64,000 nucleotides of DNA from Bradyrhizobium sp. AZCC 2262 (GTDB lineage: Bacteria > Pseudomonadota > Alphaproteobacteria > Rhizobiales > Xanthobacteraceae), in assembly GCF_036924535.1 (NCBI RefSeq), contig NZ_JAZHRT010000001.1, positions 6,014,001-6,078,000 of the forward strand. Direction: 5' to 3'. The notes beneath the pieces were generated by a model, which was not told where the DNA came from, did not search any database, and was given only the letters and a program-made list of their open reading frames with translations. Within the stretch, counting starts at the first letter, position 1; each line of letters opens with the position of its first letter. Of this stretch, positions 43,375 to 52,176 are shown piece by piece. Position numbers and translations under genes: made by a program.

Positions 43375-44781
43375 TCACCTGACGCGGTCAATGACCCGAA
43401 TGAGGCGATCACAGGACGCATCTATTCTCTTTGGCGGAGACATGGCGATGCCCAGCAACAGACCGGATCGCGCTGAGGCCGTCGACGCATACCAGAGTGA
43501 CAGCGGCGTGGGCGCCAATCCGAACGGCAGCGTCTCCCTGGCGATCGAGAGGTCCGGAGCTCCGTCCGGCAATCGCAGCAGCACGCCCAATCCGGCAATC
43601 ACAACGTCCTTGGCGCGCGGGCGAAGGCATTTCAGCAGCGCGTCGCCTTGCGTTGCATAGACGCGCTTGGTGCGCCGGAGATGCCGCATATAGTGGCCGT
43701 CGCGCATGAACGCCGCGGTCGCGAGTTGCACCGCCGGCCCAGGCGCCGGCGCGAGACACGCTGCGACTTCGGCGAACCGGTTCGCCAGCGGCAAGGGAGC
43801 AACGAGAAAGCCGAGGCGCAAGGCAGGGGTCAGCGTCTTGCTGAAGGATCCGATGTGAATGACACGCCCGGCGCGATCGAGCGAGGCAAGCGCAGGCGTG
43901 GCCCGGCCCTTGAGCTGAAGCTCACTCAGATAATCATCCTCGACCACCCACGCCCCTTGCTGGGCGGCCCAGTCGAGCAGGCGCAAACGCCGTGCAAGCG
44001 ACAAGGTGAACCCGAGCGGCGCCTGCTGCCCCGGCGTTACGACAACCAGCGCGGCATCCGGTGCATGGTTCAGGCCGTAATCGACATCCATACCGTCCGC
44101 ATCAACCGGTATCGGCGCGAGCGATAATCCTGCGAGCTCCAGGCCGCGCCGCGTGAACGGGAAGCCGGGATTCTCGACCCAGGCTTTTCGCCCTTCAAGG
44201 CCACGCACACGAAGCGCCAGTCCGAGGCCACTGCTGAAGCCGCCGGTGATGATGATTTGGGAGGGCGAACATTCGATGCCACGGGCGATCGCAAGATAGG
44301 CGGCTATTTCACGCCGCAGTTCCAGCTCGCCGCGCGGGTCCGGATAGATCGCCGGCGCACTCAATTCTGCGCGAACGGCGGACGAGCGAATTCTGGCGAA
44401 GAGTTTGGCGGGGATGGCTTCCTGCGCGGGCACGCCCATCTGGAAAATCGCCGGCCCCGCGGTGAGCTCTTGATACATCTCCATGAACGAGCCGGGATTG
44501 GGCGTTTCTTCCCGTCGAACGATGATGGAAAGCCGATCCGCGACATGGGTACCGGTCGCACGCGAGGCGACGATGAGTTGAGCAGCAGACAGTTTTTCGT
44601 ACGCCGAGCGAACGGTCCCTCGGGCGACGCCAAGCTGGGCGGCGAGGTCCAGCCAGGACGGCAGACGCGCTCCCGGCGCGAGCACGCCGCTTTCGATGGC
44701 GGCCGTGATGCCTTTGCGGATCTGCTCGGTTAGTGACGCTTTTGCGGACCGATCGAGCTGCAAGTTCAGTGGCTTGGTCAT
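43375..44781 (-). CDS. MocR/PdxR family transcriptional regulator
   Basis: A 468-residue regulator. An N-terminal GntR winged helix (residues 15-80, LPSWLDLAAQLGVARGTVRS) is joined to a fold-type I aminotransferase-like domain with GGFSSGLGLALRV, WVVEDDYLSELQL and the PLP Lys in HIGSFSKTLTPALRLG. MocR proteins bind PLP and usually control the divergent gene. That is a cupin gene 90 bases away, followed by AhpD-like and HD-domain genes. Two direct CTTGGTAC repeats lie in the spacer. Confidence 0.92.
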   Translation of the reverse strand: MTKPLNLQLDRSAKASLTEQIRKGITAAIESGVLAPGARLPSWLDLAAQLGVARGTVRSAYEKLSAAQLIVASRATGTHVADRLSIIVRREETPNPGSFMEMYQELTAGPAIFQMGVPAQEAIPAKLFARIRSSAVRAELSAPAIYPDPRGELELRREIAAYLAIARGIECSPSQIIITGGFSSGLGLALRVRGLEGRKAWVENPGFPFTRRGLELAGLSLAPIPVDADGMDVDYGLNHAPDAALVVVTPGQQAPLGFTLSLARRLRLLDWAAQQGAWVVEDDYLSELQLKGRATPALASLDRAGRVIHIGSFSKTLTPALRLGFLVAPLPLANRFAEVAACLAPAPGPAVQLATAAFMRDGHYMRHLRRTKRVYATQGDALLKCLRPRAKDVVIAGLGVLLRLPDGAPDLSIARETLPFGLAPTPLSLWYASTASARSGLLLGIAMSPPKRIDASCDRLIRVIDRVR

Positions 44782-44787
44782 AGCCTG

Positions 44788-44819
44788 CTTGGTACACGAT
44801 TTTTTCCACTTCTTGGTAC
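44788..44819. promoter_or_regulatory. Direct repeats, MocR operator candidate
   Basis: CTTGGTAC occurs at 44788-44795 and again at 44812-44819, 24 bases apart start to start, between the divergent mocR-type and cupin genes. Paired direct repeats about two helical turns apart are typical targets of MocR dimers. Confidence 0.55.
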
Positions 44820-44871
44820 TTTTTTATAAACCAGGAGAGGAGCATTTGTAGGGGCAACGGAGAACACCACC

Positions 44872-45288
44872 ATGAGAATGCGGTCCATCATCGGCGCAGC
44901 CTGTGCTGCTATCGCCATCGCCACTGCAACGCCTTCCGCAGCCCAGGACGCCGGCGCAAAAGTCACGCTGCAGTTCGGACAGACGATACCCAACATTCCC
45001 GGCAAGTCGCTGATAGCCGTGGTCGTCGACTATGCGCCGGGCGGAGCATCGCCTGCGCACACCCACGCCAAGTCGGCTTTCATCTTCGCCTATGTCCTGT
45101 CGGGAGAAATCGAGTCGCAGGTGAACGACGGACCCAAGAAGGTCTTTCGTGCCGGCGAAAGCTTCCACGAAGCTCCGGGCGATCGCCATTCCGTCAGCCG
45201 CAATGCGAGTAAGACCAACCCTGCAAGCCTGCTCGCGGTGTTCGTCGTCGATACTGACGACAAGGAACTAACCACTTCAGTCAAATAA
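44872..45288 (+). CDS. Exported cupin-domain protein
   Basis: A 138-residue protein. A signal peptide occupies residues 1-24 (ATPSAA-QD). A single cupin barrel follows, with PGGASPAHTHAKSAFIFAYVLSGE as motif 1 in two parts and GESFHEAPGDRHSVSRNAS as motif 2, giving His-rich metal ligands. First gene of a three-gene operon under the MocR regulator. Periplasmic cupins of this type are common beside AhpD-like proteins; function unknown. Confidence 0.85.
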   Translation: MRMRSIIGAACAAIAIATATPSAAQDAGAKVTLQFGQTIPNIPGKSLIAVVVDYAPGGASPAHTHAKSAFIFAYVLSGEIESQVNDGPKKVFRAGESFHEAPGDRHSVSRNASKTNPASLLAVFVVDTDDKELTTSVK

Positions 45289-45310
45289 TCCGACCATCAA
45301 GGGAAAGAAA

Positions 45311-45772
45311 ATGAGTAAGCGTCTCGACTACAACCAGATCGCACCGGCAGGCGTGAAGGCGCTGGGCGGCGTCTACGGCTACGTCACGCAGAGCAGCCTT
45401 CCCGCTGTGCTGGTCGATCTGGTCTATCTGCGAATCTCGCAGATCAATAACTGCGCCTATTGCCTCGACATGCACACGCGCGACCTGCTCAAGAAAGGGC
45501 AGAAGATCGAAAAGCTGGCGCTGGTACAGGCATGGGCCGAAGGCGGCAACCTCTTTGACGAGCGCGAGCGCGCCGCTCTTGCATGGGCAGAAACGGTGAC
45601 GCGTGTCGCCGAGACCGGCGTACCGGATGAAGCGTACCAGGCTGCACGCGCGGTCTTCAAGGAGCGCGAGCTTGTCGATCTCACGATCGCGATCGGCCTG
45701 ATGAATATCTACAACCGCATGGCGATCAGCTTCCGCAACACGCCGCAAGCCGTGATCGAGAAGGCCGCCTGA
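45311..45772 (+). CDS. Carboxymuconolactone decarboxylase/AhpD-like protein
   Basis: A 153-residue helical protein. The AhpD redox motif is ISQINNCAYCLDMHTRDLLK with Cys-x-x-Cys and a nearby His, so it is of the peroxidase-associated AhpD type rather than true decarboxylase. It lies 22 bases after the cupin gene; AAGGGAAAG precedes the ATG. Probably protects against peroxides or reactive intermediates together with its operon partners. Confidence 0.9.
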   Translation: MSKRLDYNQIAPAGVKALGGVYGYVTQSSLPAVLVDLVYLRISQINNCAYCLDMHTRDLLKKGQKIEKLALVQAWAEGGNLFDERERAALAWAETVTRVAETGVPDEAYQAARAVFKERELVDLTIAIGLMNIYNRMAISFRNTPQAVIEKAA

Positions 45773-45816
45773 CCCGCCGCCCGGCCGACCAAGTCGCAAT
45801 TAGATAAGGAGACCCC

Positions 45817-46446
45817 ATGATTTCCGCCGTTAGAATTCCTGACAGCCAGGTCGCGCGTGAAGCCGCCGAACTGGTGCGGCAGCACGAATCCGAGATGCTG
45901 TTCAACCACTCGGTTCGCGTCTTCCTGTTCGGGGCGATGAAGGGCATCCGCCAGAATCTAAAATTCGACTCTGAACTGCTTTACGTTGCCGCGCTGTTTC
46001 ATGACTTGGGTCTTGCTGACGCCTATCATACCGAGACCAAGCGGTTTGAGGTCGACGGCGCCGATGCCGCGCGCGCATTTCTCAAAAGCCATGGCATCCC
46101 CGAACCGAAGGCAGATCTGGTGTGGGAAGCGATCGCCCTGCATACGACGCCCGGTATCCCCCAATATATGCGGCCCGAGATCGCTCTCACTAATGCGGGT
46201 GTCCTGGTGGACGTCGTCGGAATTGGATATGATGACTATACACCAGAGCAACGGGCCCAAGTCATTACCGACTTTCCTCGCGGTGATTTCAAGAACGAGT
46301 TCATCGAGGTTCAGACTTGCTCGGCCTTGAAGAAGCCCCTGACGACGTTCGGCACGGTCAATTTCGATTACATCGAACATCGCGACCTGACATTTCACAA
46401 GCCAAACGCATGCACTCGGATCCGCAACACTCCTTGGCTTACCTGA
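45817..46446 (+). CDS. HD-domain hydrolase, cyanamide hydratase-like, copy 2
   Basis: A 209-residue HD protein. MLFNHSVRVFLFGAMKG, ALFHDLGLADAYH and EAIALHTTPGIPQYMRPE give the metal-binding His and Asp residues. It is closer at its N-terminus to the fragment at 19789 than is the katA-linked copy. Third gene of the MocR-controlled operon, 44 bases after the AhpD-like gene, preceded by AAGGAGA. Substrate unknown; the family name comes from a fungal enzyme that hydrates cyanamide to urea. Confidence 0.85.
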   Translation: MISAVRIPDSQVAREAAELVRQHESEMLFNHSVRVFLFGAMKGIRQNLKFDSELLYVAALFHDLGLADAYHTETKRFEVDGADAARAFLKSHGIPEPKADLVWEAIALHTTPGIPQYMRPEIALTNAGVLVDVVGIGYDDYTPEQRAQVITDFPRGDFKNEFIEVQTCSALKKPLTTFGTVNFDYIEHRDLTFHKPNACTRIRNTPWLT

Positions 46447-46654
46447 ACTATTGTGGGCGTTTAACCCAAAACTCTCTACGGTTTACCGCGCGCCTTCTTC
46501 GGAGGATCTTTAGCATTGAATGCCGCTTTTCTAGGTTCTGACGGCCCCAAATTCCAAAAAAACCTCTTTATGTGGCGAAGTGAGGCAAGCGATTTCTCCC
46601 GCCACCTCATATGATATGCGACATGCTTGTGAACCGGTGTTCGGGGGGGACAGA

Positions 46655-47722
46655 GTGCGTAAAGCGCTGACGATTTTATGTGGTCTCGTAAGTCTGCTGT
46701 GCGCGAGCACAGCGACATTTGCCCAATTCGCAAAAGTCCGCGTTGCCACGCCTGCGGAGTGGCAAGCACATGACCCTTCCCCAATTTTTGGCAAAAAACT
46801 CGGCTTTTTTGCTGAAGAAGGTTTGGACCCGCAATTCATTGCCCTGCAGGGTTCTGCGGCGATCTACCCTCAGGTAGCGAGCAAGGCCGTGGAATTCGCT
46901 ATAACAAATCCAGACCTGATGCTAGTCGCCTTGGACAAGGGCGAGCCTTACCCCGTCAAGGCTTTTTTCAACTACATGCGCGAGCAGGTGTTTGAATTCA
47001 CCGTTCTCGAAGATAGCCCGATAAAGACGCTCTCGGATCTGAAAGGAAAAAAACTCGGCGTCGGCGCGCTGACGTGGGGAAACCTTCCCATGTCGCGTGT
47101 ATTTTTAAAAGACGCCGGCGTCGAGTGGATGAAAGACGTTCAGGTGGTGCCTGTCGGAATCGGTCCTACCGCTTGGCGTAGATTGCGCGTTGGCGATGTC
47201 GATGCGCTCAATCTCTACACGGGTACGAACAATCAGATGGCCGCGTCCGGGACGGCGATACGCCGCCTTCCTATGCCAGACAAATTCAAGCGTCTGTTTT
47301 CTAATGCCATCGTCGCTAATGCAGATACAATGAAGGCGAATCCTAAACTCGTGGAGGGTTTTGGCCGCGCCTGGGCAAAGTCATATTTCGCATGCCGAGA
47401 AAATCCGGAAAGCTGCATGCGATCCTATTGGGACTACAATCCCGCTGCGAGGCCACCTGCGGACAAGGAAGCTGAGACCATTGCTCGCAACGTGTCCCTA
47501 TTCCTCGCAGGATATCATACCTTCATCGCCGGCGCGAAAGAGGACCGGTGGGGAGATTACGACCCTGCCATTTGGCGCGATCTCGCAGATCTGATGTACG
47601 AAGGCGGCCAAGTTTCTTCAAAGTCTCTCCCTGTCGAGCAGGTCTATACTCGAGAGTTCCTCACTGGAATTAACAACTGGAACCGCGCAGAGATCGCAGC
47701 GCGCGCAAAAGCAGCGCAATGA
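46655..47722 (+). CDS. ABC importer substrate-binding protein, NMT1-like
   Basis: A 355-residue periplasmic protein. The GTG at 46655, after GGGGGGGACAGA, begins VRKALTILCGLVSLLCASTA, a signal peptide cleaved near TFAQ. The mature part has VRVATPAEWQAHDPSPIFGK, EEGLDPQFIALQGSAA and SDLKGKKLGVGALTWG, and closes with WRDLADLMYEGGQV, typical of NMT1/THI5-like proteins. First gene of a four-gene importer, overlapping the ATPase by four bases. Ligand unknown. Confidence 0.87.
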   Translation: MRKALTILCGLVSLLCASTATFAQFAKVRVATPAEWQAHDPSPIFGKKLGFFAEEGLDPQFIALQGSAAIYPQVASKAVEFAITNPDLMLVALDKGEPYPVKAFFNYMREQVFEFTVLEDSPIKTLSDLKGKKLGVGALTWGNLPMSRVFLKDAGVEWMKDVQVVPVGIGPTAWRRLRVGDVDALNLYTGTNNQMAASGTAIRRLPMPDKFKRLFSNAIVANADTMKANPKLVEGFGRAWAKSYFACRENPESCMRSYWDYNPAARPPADKEAETIARNVSLFLAGYHTFIAGAKEDRWGDYDPAIWRDLADLMYEGGQVSSKSLPVEQVYTREFLTGINNWNRAEIAARAKAAQ

Positions 47723-48513
47723 ACGCTCAGGGCTTGCAAAGAAGCGGATTGTCCATCCGCGATGTACATCTCACCTATTCGACAAATAGAGGCGATCTTA
47801 AAGTTCTCAACGGGCTATCCATGGACGTAAAGCCGCGTGAGTTCGTTTCAGTACTCGGACCCTCAGGCTGCGGCAAATCGACATTGCTGCGCCTTGTATC
47901 AGGACTCATCGCTCCAAGCTCTGGCGTTATTGAACTCGACGGTGCTGTTGTTCGTACGCCGCGCCCCGATGTCGGCATGGTCTTCCAACAGGCGACTTTG
48001 TTGCCGTGGCAGACCGTGCGCGGCAATATCATGATGCCACTGCGAGCCATGGGACGCGATTTGCGCTCGTATCAAGCGCGTGCCGACAACCTTATAAAGC
48101 TTGTCGGTTTGGAACGATTCGCTTCAGCCTACCCGCACGAACTGTCGGGTGGAATGCAACAACGGGCCGCTGTTGCGCGCGGCATCATTCATGATCCGTC
48201 ACTGCTGCTCATGGACGAACCTTTTGCTGCACTCGACGCCATGACGCGAGAGAACATGATGGTGGAGTTGCAGCGGATATGGATGGAAAGCCACAAGGCC
48301 GTCTTGTTCATTACGCACTCCATTCCCGAGGCTCTGTTCCTCTCGGATCGCATCGTCGTGTTTAGCCATAGGCCTGGCAAGGTTATCCACGTTGTCGATG
48401 TCGACGCGGAAAGGCCTCGATCGATAGATATGTTAAGCACTGCGGAATTCGGCGAAAAGGCGAGGTATCTTCGGAGCCTTTTCACACACATGTCTGAGGG
48501 GCAGGTATCTTGA
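47719..48513 (+). CDS. ABC importer ATP-binding protein, NitT/TauT type
   Basis: A 264-residue ATPase: Walker A GPSGCGKSTLLRLV, signature LSGGMQQRAAVARGI, Walker B LLLMDEPFAALDAMT and switch FITHSIPEALFLSDR. The ATG overlaps the binding protein stop (ATGA), and its own end overlaps the next permease by four bases, so the operon is translationally coupled. Confidence 0.92.
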   Translation: MNAQGLQRSGLSIRDVHLTYSTNRGDLKVLNGLSMDVKPREFVSVLGPSGCGKSTLLRLVSGLIAPSSGVIELDGAVVRTPRPDVGMVFQQATLLPWQTVRGNIMMPLRAMGRDLRSYQARADNLIKLVGLERFASAYPHELSGGMQQRAAVARGIIHDPSLLLMDEPFAALDAMTRENMMVELQRIWMESHKAVLFITHSIPEALFLSDRIVVFSHRPGKVIHVVDVDAERPRSIDMLSTAEFGEKARYLRSLFTHMSEGQVS

Positions 48514-49310
48514 GCCTACCTAAGCGCATTTTCGGCGCTGCCGCACCATTTGCGACGGTAGTTGTCTTGCTCGTCGGCTGGCAGATCGTCGTGGTCTCCT
48601 CCAGCCTGCCGTCGCATGTGCTTCCGTCGCCCTGGCTGGTAGCAACGCGCTTCTACGCGGGACTTGTTAGAGGCGACCTTCTTACCAGTCTCTACTGGAC
48701 CCTCGTTACCGCCGTATGCGGCTACCTGATAGCTACAATCGTTGCTTTAGCTATTGCTGGGGTCCTGAGTGAGAGCCAAATATTGGATGCCCTTGCCTAC
48801 CCGCTTTTCTCCGGTTTCCAAGCCATACCGAAAGTCGCAATGGCTCCCCTTCTCCTCATCTGGACGGGGTATGGCATAGTCTCAGAAATCATTCTTGTCG
48901 CGCTGATCGTTTTTTTTCCAATTTTTAGCAGCGCGCTCACCGGCTTTAAGGGGATTGATAGCCGGCTCGTCGATTTGCTCAGAACTTTTAACGCAAGCAG
49001 ATGGTTTAAGTTCTGGCATCTCGCCCTTCCTGCCGCGGCGGGGCAGATTTTCGCCGGCCTTCAAATCGCTGTGGGATTCTCGTTGATTGGTTGTGTCGTT
49101 GTTGAATTTTTGGTCGGGACACAGGGTATCGGCTTTCTGATACAAGACTCTGCCAATCACCTCGATACGGCGTCGGGTGTCGCTGCGATGGTCTTGCTGG
49201 CGTTCATAGGTGCATCGGCAGGCCTCGCCATACGCAGGTTACGTCAGCGACTAATTTTTTGGGAACCGACAGAGGGTCGTCGATTGAGCGTTGCGAGAGC
49301 CGACCAATGA
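48510..49310 (+). CDS. ABC importer permease, NitT/TauT type, first of two
   Basis: A 266-residue permease starting TTG or ATG-like at 48510, with about six spans and the EAA loop LLRTFNASRWFKFWHLALPA. Substituted hydrophobic core text such as FQAIPKVAMAPLLLIWTGYG is typical for the family. It overlaps the second permease by four bases. Confidence 0.9.
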   Translation: MSLPKRIFGAAAPFATVVVLLVGWQIVVVSSSLPSHVLPSPWLVATRFYAGLVRGDLLTSLYWTLVTAVCGYLIATIVALAIAGVLSESQILDALAYPLFSGFQAIPKVAMAPLLLIWTGYGIVSEIILVALIVFFPIFSSALTGFKGIDSRLVDLLRTFNASRWFKFWHLALPAAAGQIFAGLQIAVGFSLIGCVVVEFLVGTQGIGFLIQDSANHLDTASGVAAMVLLAFIGASAGLAIRRLRQRLIFWEPTEGRRLSVARADQ

Positions 49311-50080
49311 CAGCGAGCTTGCGGATAGTGCTGGCGTCGATCAGCGTACTGATGCTCTTCAGCATCTGGTGGTTCGGGTCTCACACATTGAAGTGGGATC
49401 AAACGATTTTGCCTCCTCCAGAGGCCGTGCTGGGCGTTTTGAACCGAGGCGTCATCGGCGGTGTCATGCATGTCGATATTCTCTATACGCTGTATGGAGC
49501 TGGTGCCGGACTAATTATCGGATCGCTCGTAGCCCTCGTCGCAGGAATATTGGTCGGCGAATCCAAGACCGTCAGCCGTTTTTTCTATCCCGTGATATTA
49601 GGCGCGCAATCGATGCCGACGATCGCCATCGCACCTCTGCTTGCTGTCTGGTTGGGTATCGATCTGGGATCAAAAATCATATTGGTCGCGTTCAGCTGCT
49701 TCTTTCCGGTTTTTATAAGTACGGTGGCGGGGCTTGCCGCTACAAATGGCGACCTCAGCGATCTTTTCAGAGTGTTTGCTGCGGGCAGGTTTCGGACCCT
49801 GTGGGAGCTTCGTCTTCCAAGCGCGCTGAACTACATCTTCTCAGGGCTCCAGGTAGCCGTCGTTGTAAGTTTGATCGTCTGCGTGGTCGGCGAGTTTGTG
49901 TCTTCAGTTCATGGCCTTGGTCATTTAATTAAGGTGCTTTCCGATCAACTTGACGTTTCCTCGATGTTCGCCGCTATCGTCCTGCTGGCGCTCATTGGCT
50001 CAATCGCTTCCGCTGCCACCCGGTACCTTCACAGGCGTATTGTGTTCTGGCAAGCCGCTGCGCGCGTGCAGACGCAATAG
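49307..50080 (+). CDS. ABC importer permease, NitT/TauT type, second of two
   Basis: A 257-residue permease starting MTASLRIVLASISVLMLFSI, with LGAQSMPTIAIAPLLAVWLG and the EAA loop FRVFAAGRFRTLWELRLPSA. The ATG at 49307 overlaps the previous stop; an in-frame start 16 codons earlier lies inside the first permease. Two different permeases make this importer match the architecture of the one at 9.4-12.8 kb. Confidence 0.9.
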   Translation: MTASLRIVLASISVLMLFSIWWFGSHTLKWDQTILPPPEAVLGVLNRGVIGGVMHVDILYTLYGAGAGLIIGSLVALVAGILVGESKTVSRFFYPVILGAQSMPTIAIAPLLAVWLGIDLGSKIILVAFSCFFPVFISTVAGLAATNGDLSDLFRVFAAGRFRTLWELRLPSALNYIFSGLQVAVVVSLIVCVVGEFVSSVHGLGHLIKVLSDQLDVSSMFAAIVLLALIGSIASAATRYLHRRIVFWQAAARVQTQ

Positions 50081-50089
50081 CGCGCGCCC

Positions 50090-50954
50090 ATGTCTCGACA
50101 TACGCAAACGGCTTCGCATTGGGGCGTATACAACGTCGAAACCTCCCGCGATGGCTCCATTGGTTCGGTCACGCCGTTCGCTTGCGACCAGCGCAACGAC
50201 TATTTGAAGCGCAATGCCGCTGATAAAAGCAATCGCGGCGGCGAATTCTTTGGCCCCGTGATCTGGGAAGCCGCGTTGACCCCTATTGAACAAGAGTTGC
50301 GACGCGTTCGCGCTGGTTTTGGTAACGAATCTTTCTACGGGGGCTCGTACGGCTGGGCAAGTGCCGGGCGGCTTCATCATTTGCCGAGTGTTCTCAAACG
50401 GTTCCTTGAGCTAATTGGCGGCTATGTCGACAAGCTCAGCAACCACAGCTTCGGTGCCGCAGCTGGCATCGTTCCCCAGGTCCTTAGGCGCTCGGACGCG
50501 TTCGCTCTTGTGACACTTTGGCCCGAGGTTGCGGCGCATACGAAGCTAGTCGCGATGTCTGGGGGCATCTTAAGAACACGGCGATCGACTCGAGTGGTGC
50601 AACATTGCACGACACTCCAGCTTGGACGGAGCACGCACGAAAGTTGAACAATCGTTTGCTCAACACTAGCCCGTCCCGCGACGATTCGAAGGATCAAAGC
50701 CAGATGATTTGGACGCCGTTATGACCGAAAACTGCGATCCTGAGGTGCCTGGGGAGCCGGGTTCTCTGAAGGAGCACGGCAATCCAAATGTCGTCACTTT
50801 CGGCTCCGGAACGTCAAAACTTTGGCATTCGCCCGCAGCGGAGACCATTCTCGTGGAAGACGTTTCCCCACCGCGTGTAACTGCATTCGATTGGCCAGCC
50901 GTGGATACGTTTGGCGCGAGTGCCCCCTGCCCCGATAGAAAGCAAAAGGAGTAA
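50090..50954 (+). pseudogene. Molybdopterin oxidoreductase (BisC/TorA-like) with the middle deleted
   Basis: The 5' part encodes SHWGVYNVETSRDGSIGSVT, then FYGGSYGWASAGRLHH and FLELIGGYVDKLSNHS, the start of a periplasmic-type DMSO/biotin-sulfoxide reductase. After a frameshift near 50565 it resumes LKNTAIDSSGATLHDTPAWT. The 3' part, from about 50720 in a third frame, reads EPGSLKEHGNPNVVTFGSGT and ends VTAFDWPAV and TAA, the normal C-terminus. Family members have about 750 residues; some 500 are gone. It directly follows the importer and precedes the M20 gene by 4 bases. Confidence 0.72.
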
Positions 50955-50958
50955 CCCC

Positions 50959-52122
50959 ATGCAGGTCCTCAACAACCGAATTGCAGATATGCATTCGACG
51001 GTAACCGAATGGAGGCAAGATCTTCATAAGCATCCTGAGCTTCTCTTCGACGTTCATCGAACGGCAGAGTTTGTGGCAGGCAAACTGAAGGAGTTTGGCG
51101 TTGACGAGATTGTCACGGGATTGGGCAGGACCGGCGTCGTAGGCGTCATTCATGGCAAGTCCAACCGATCAGGTAGGGTCATCGGCCTCCGCGCTGATAT
51201 GGACGCATTGCCGATAGTCGAGGAGACTGGCAAGCCTTACGCTTCTACGCACGAGGGTAAGATGCATGCCTGTGGGCATGACGGGCATACGGCGATGCTT
51301 CTTGGAGCTTCCAAATACCTATCGGAGATGCGCAATTTTGACGGGACTGTTGTCGTTATCTTTCAGCCTGCGGAAGAGGGCGGTGGCGGCGGCCGAGAGA
51401 TGGTGCAGGATGGAATGATGGAGCGGTTCGGCATCCAGGAGGTGTACGGGATGCACAACACTCCTAGTATGCCAGTCGGGAAATTTGGCATACGGGCCGG
51501 TTCTATTTTTGCCTCGGTCGACAATTTCAGGATCCAAGTCAACGGGAAAGGCGGCCATGCAGCACGTCCTCATTTCTGCGGCGATCCCGTCGTGACGGCG
51601 TGTGCTATTGTCATGAACGCCCAATCGATCGTGTCTCGAAATGTCGACCCCCTTTCGAGCGCCGTTGTATCAATCTGCACGATCAATGGCGGGACCACGC
51701 ACAATGTCATCCCTCAATCCGTCGAATTGATAGGCACTGTCCGCACTCTCACGAACGAAACGCGCGATCTGGCAGAAAAGCGTTTGTGCGAGTTAGTGCA
51801 CAGTACGGCCGCGGCGTTCGGCATGGAGGCGGAGGTACGTTACAACCGCGACTATCCGGTGACATTCAATCATGCGGCATACATGGAGTTCGCTGCCGAT
51901 GCAGCTGCTTCAATGCCCGGCATTGAGGTCAATCGCGCCATGGACCCCATCATGGCCGGCGAAGATTTCGCCTATATGTTAGAAGCGCGTCCGGGAGCCA
52001 TTATATTTATCGGGCAGGGCGACGGGCCTGGACTCCATAATCCTCGTTACGACTTCAATGATGAGATAATTCCGATAGGGATCAACTATTGGGCAAAATT
52101 GGTCGAACATCGCCTTGGTTGA
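50959..52122 (+). CDS. M20 family amidohydrolase, hippurate hydrolase-like
   Basis: A 387-residue dinuclear metallopeptidase-type amidase. Motifs are EWRQDLHKHPELLFDVHRTA, GLRADMDALPIVEETGKPYA, MHACGHDGHTAMLLGA (metal Cys/His), FQPAEEGGGGGREMV (catalytic Glu pair), and DFAYMLEARPGAIIFIGQGD. GGAGTAACCCC precedes the ATG at 50959. It removes acyl groups from N-acyl amino acids such as hippurate; exact substrate unknown. A hairpin terminator follows. Confidence 0.9.
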   Translation: MQVLNNRIADMHSTVTEWRQDLHKHPELLFDVHRTAEFVAGKLKEFGVDEIVTGLGRTGVVGVIHGKSNRSGRVIGLRADMDALPIVEETGKPYASTHEGKMHACGHDGHTAMLLGASKYLSEMRNFDGTVVVIFQPAEEGGGGGREMVQDGMMERFGIQEVYGMHNTPSMPVGKFGIRAGSIFASVDNFRIQVNGKGGHAARPHFCGDPVVTACAIVMNAQSIVSRNVDPLSSAVVSICTINGGTTHNVIPQSVELIGTVRTLTNETRDLAEKRLCELVHSTAAAFGMEAEVRYNRDYPVTFNHAAYMEFAADAAASMPGIEVNRAMDPIMAGEDFAYMLEARPGAIIFIGQGDGPGLHNPRYDFNDEIIPIGINYWAKLVEHRLG

Positions 52123-52135
52123 ATTGTCTTGATCG

Positions 52136-52166
52136 GGGCATGTCCTTATCATGTCGCGACATGCCC
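52136..52166. terminator. Bidirectional hairpin between convergent genes
   Basis: GGGCATGTC and GACATGCCC form a 9-base stem with a 13-base loop, between the end of the M20 gene and the end of the Lrp gene. No long T-run follows on either side. Confidence 0.55.
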
Positions 52167-52176
52167 TCCTCTGAAA

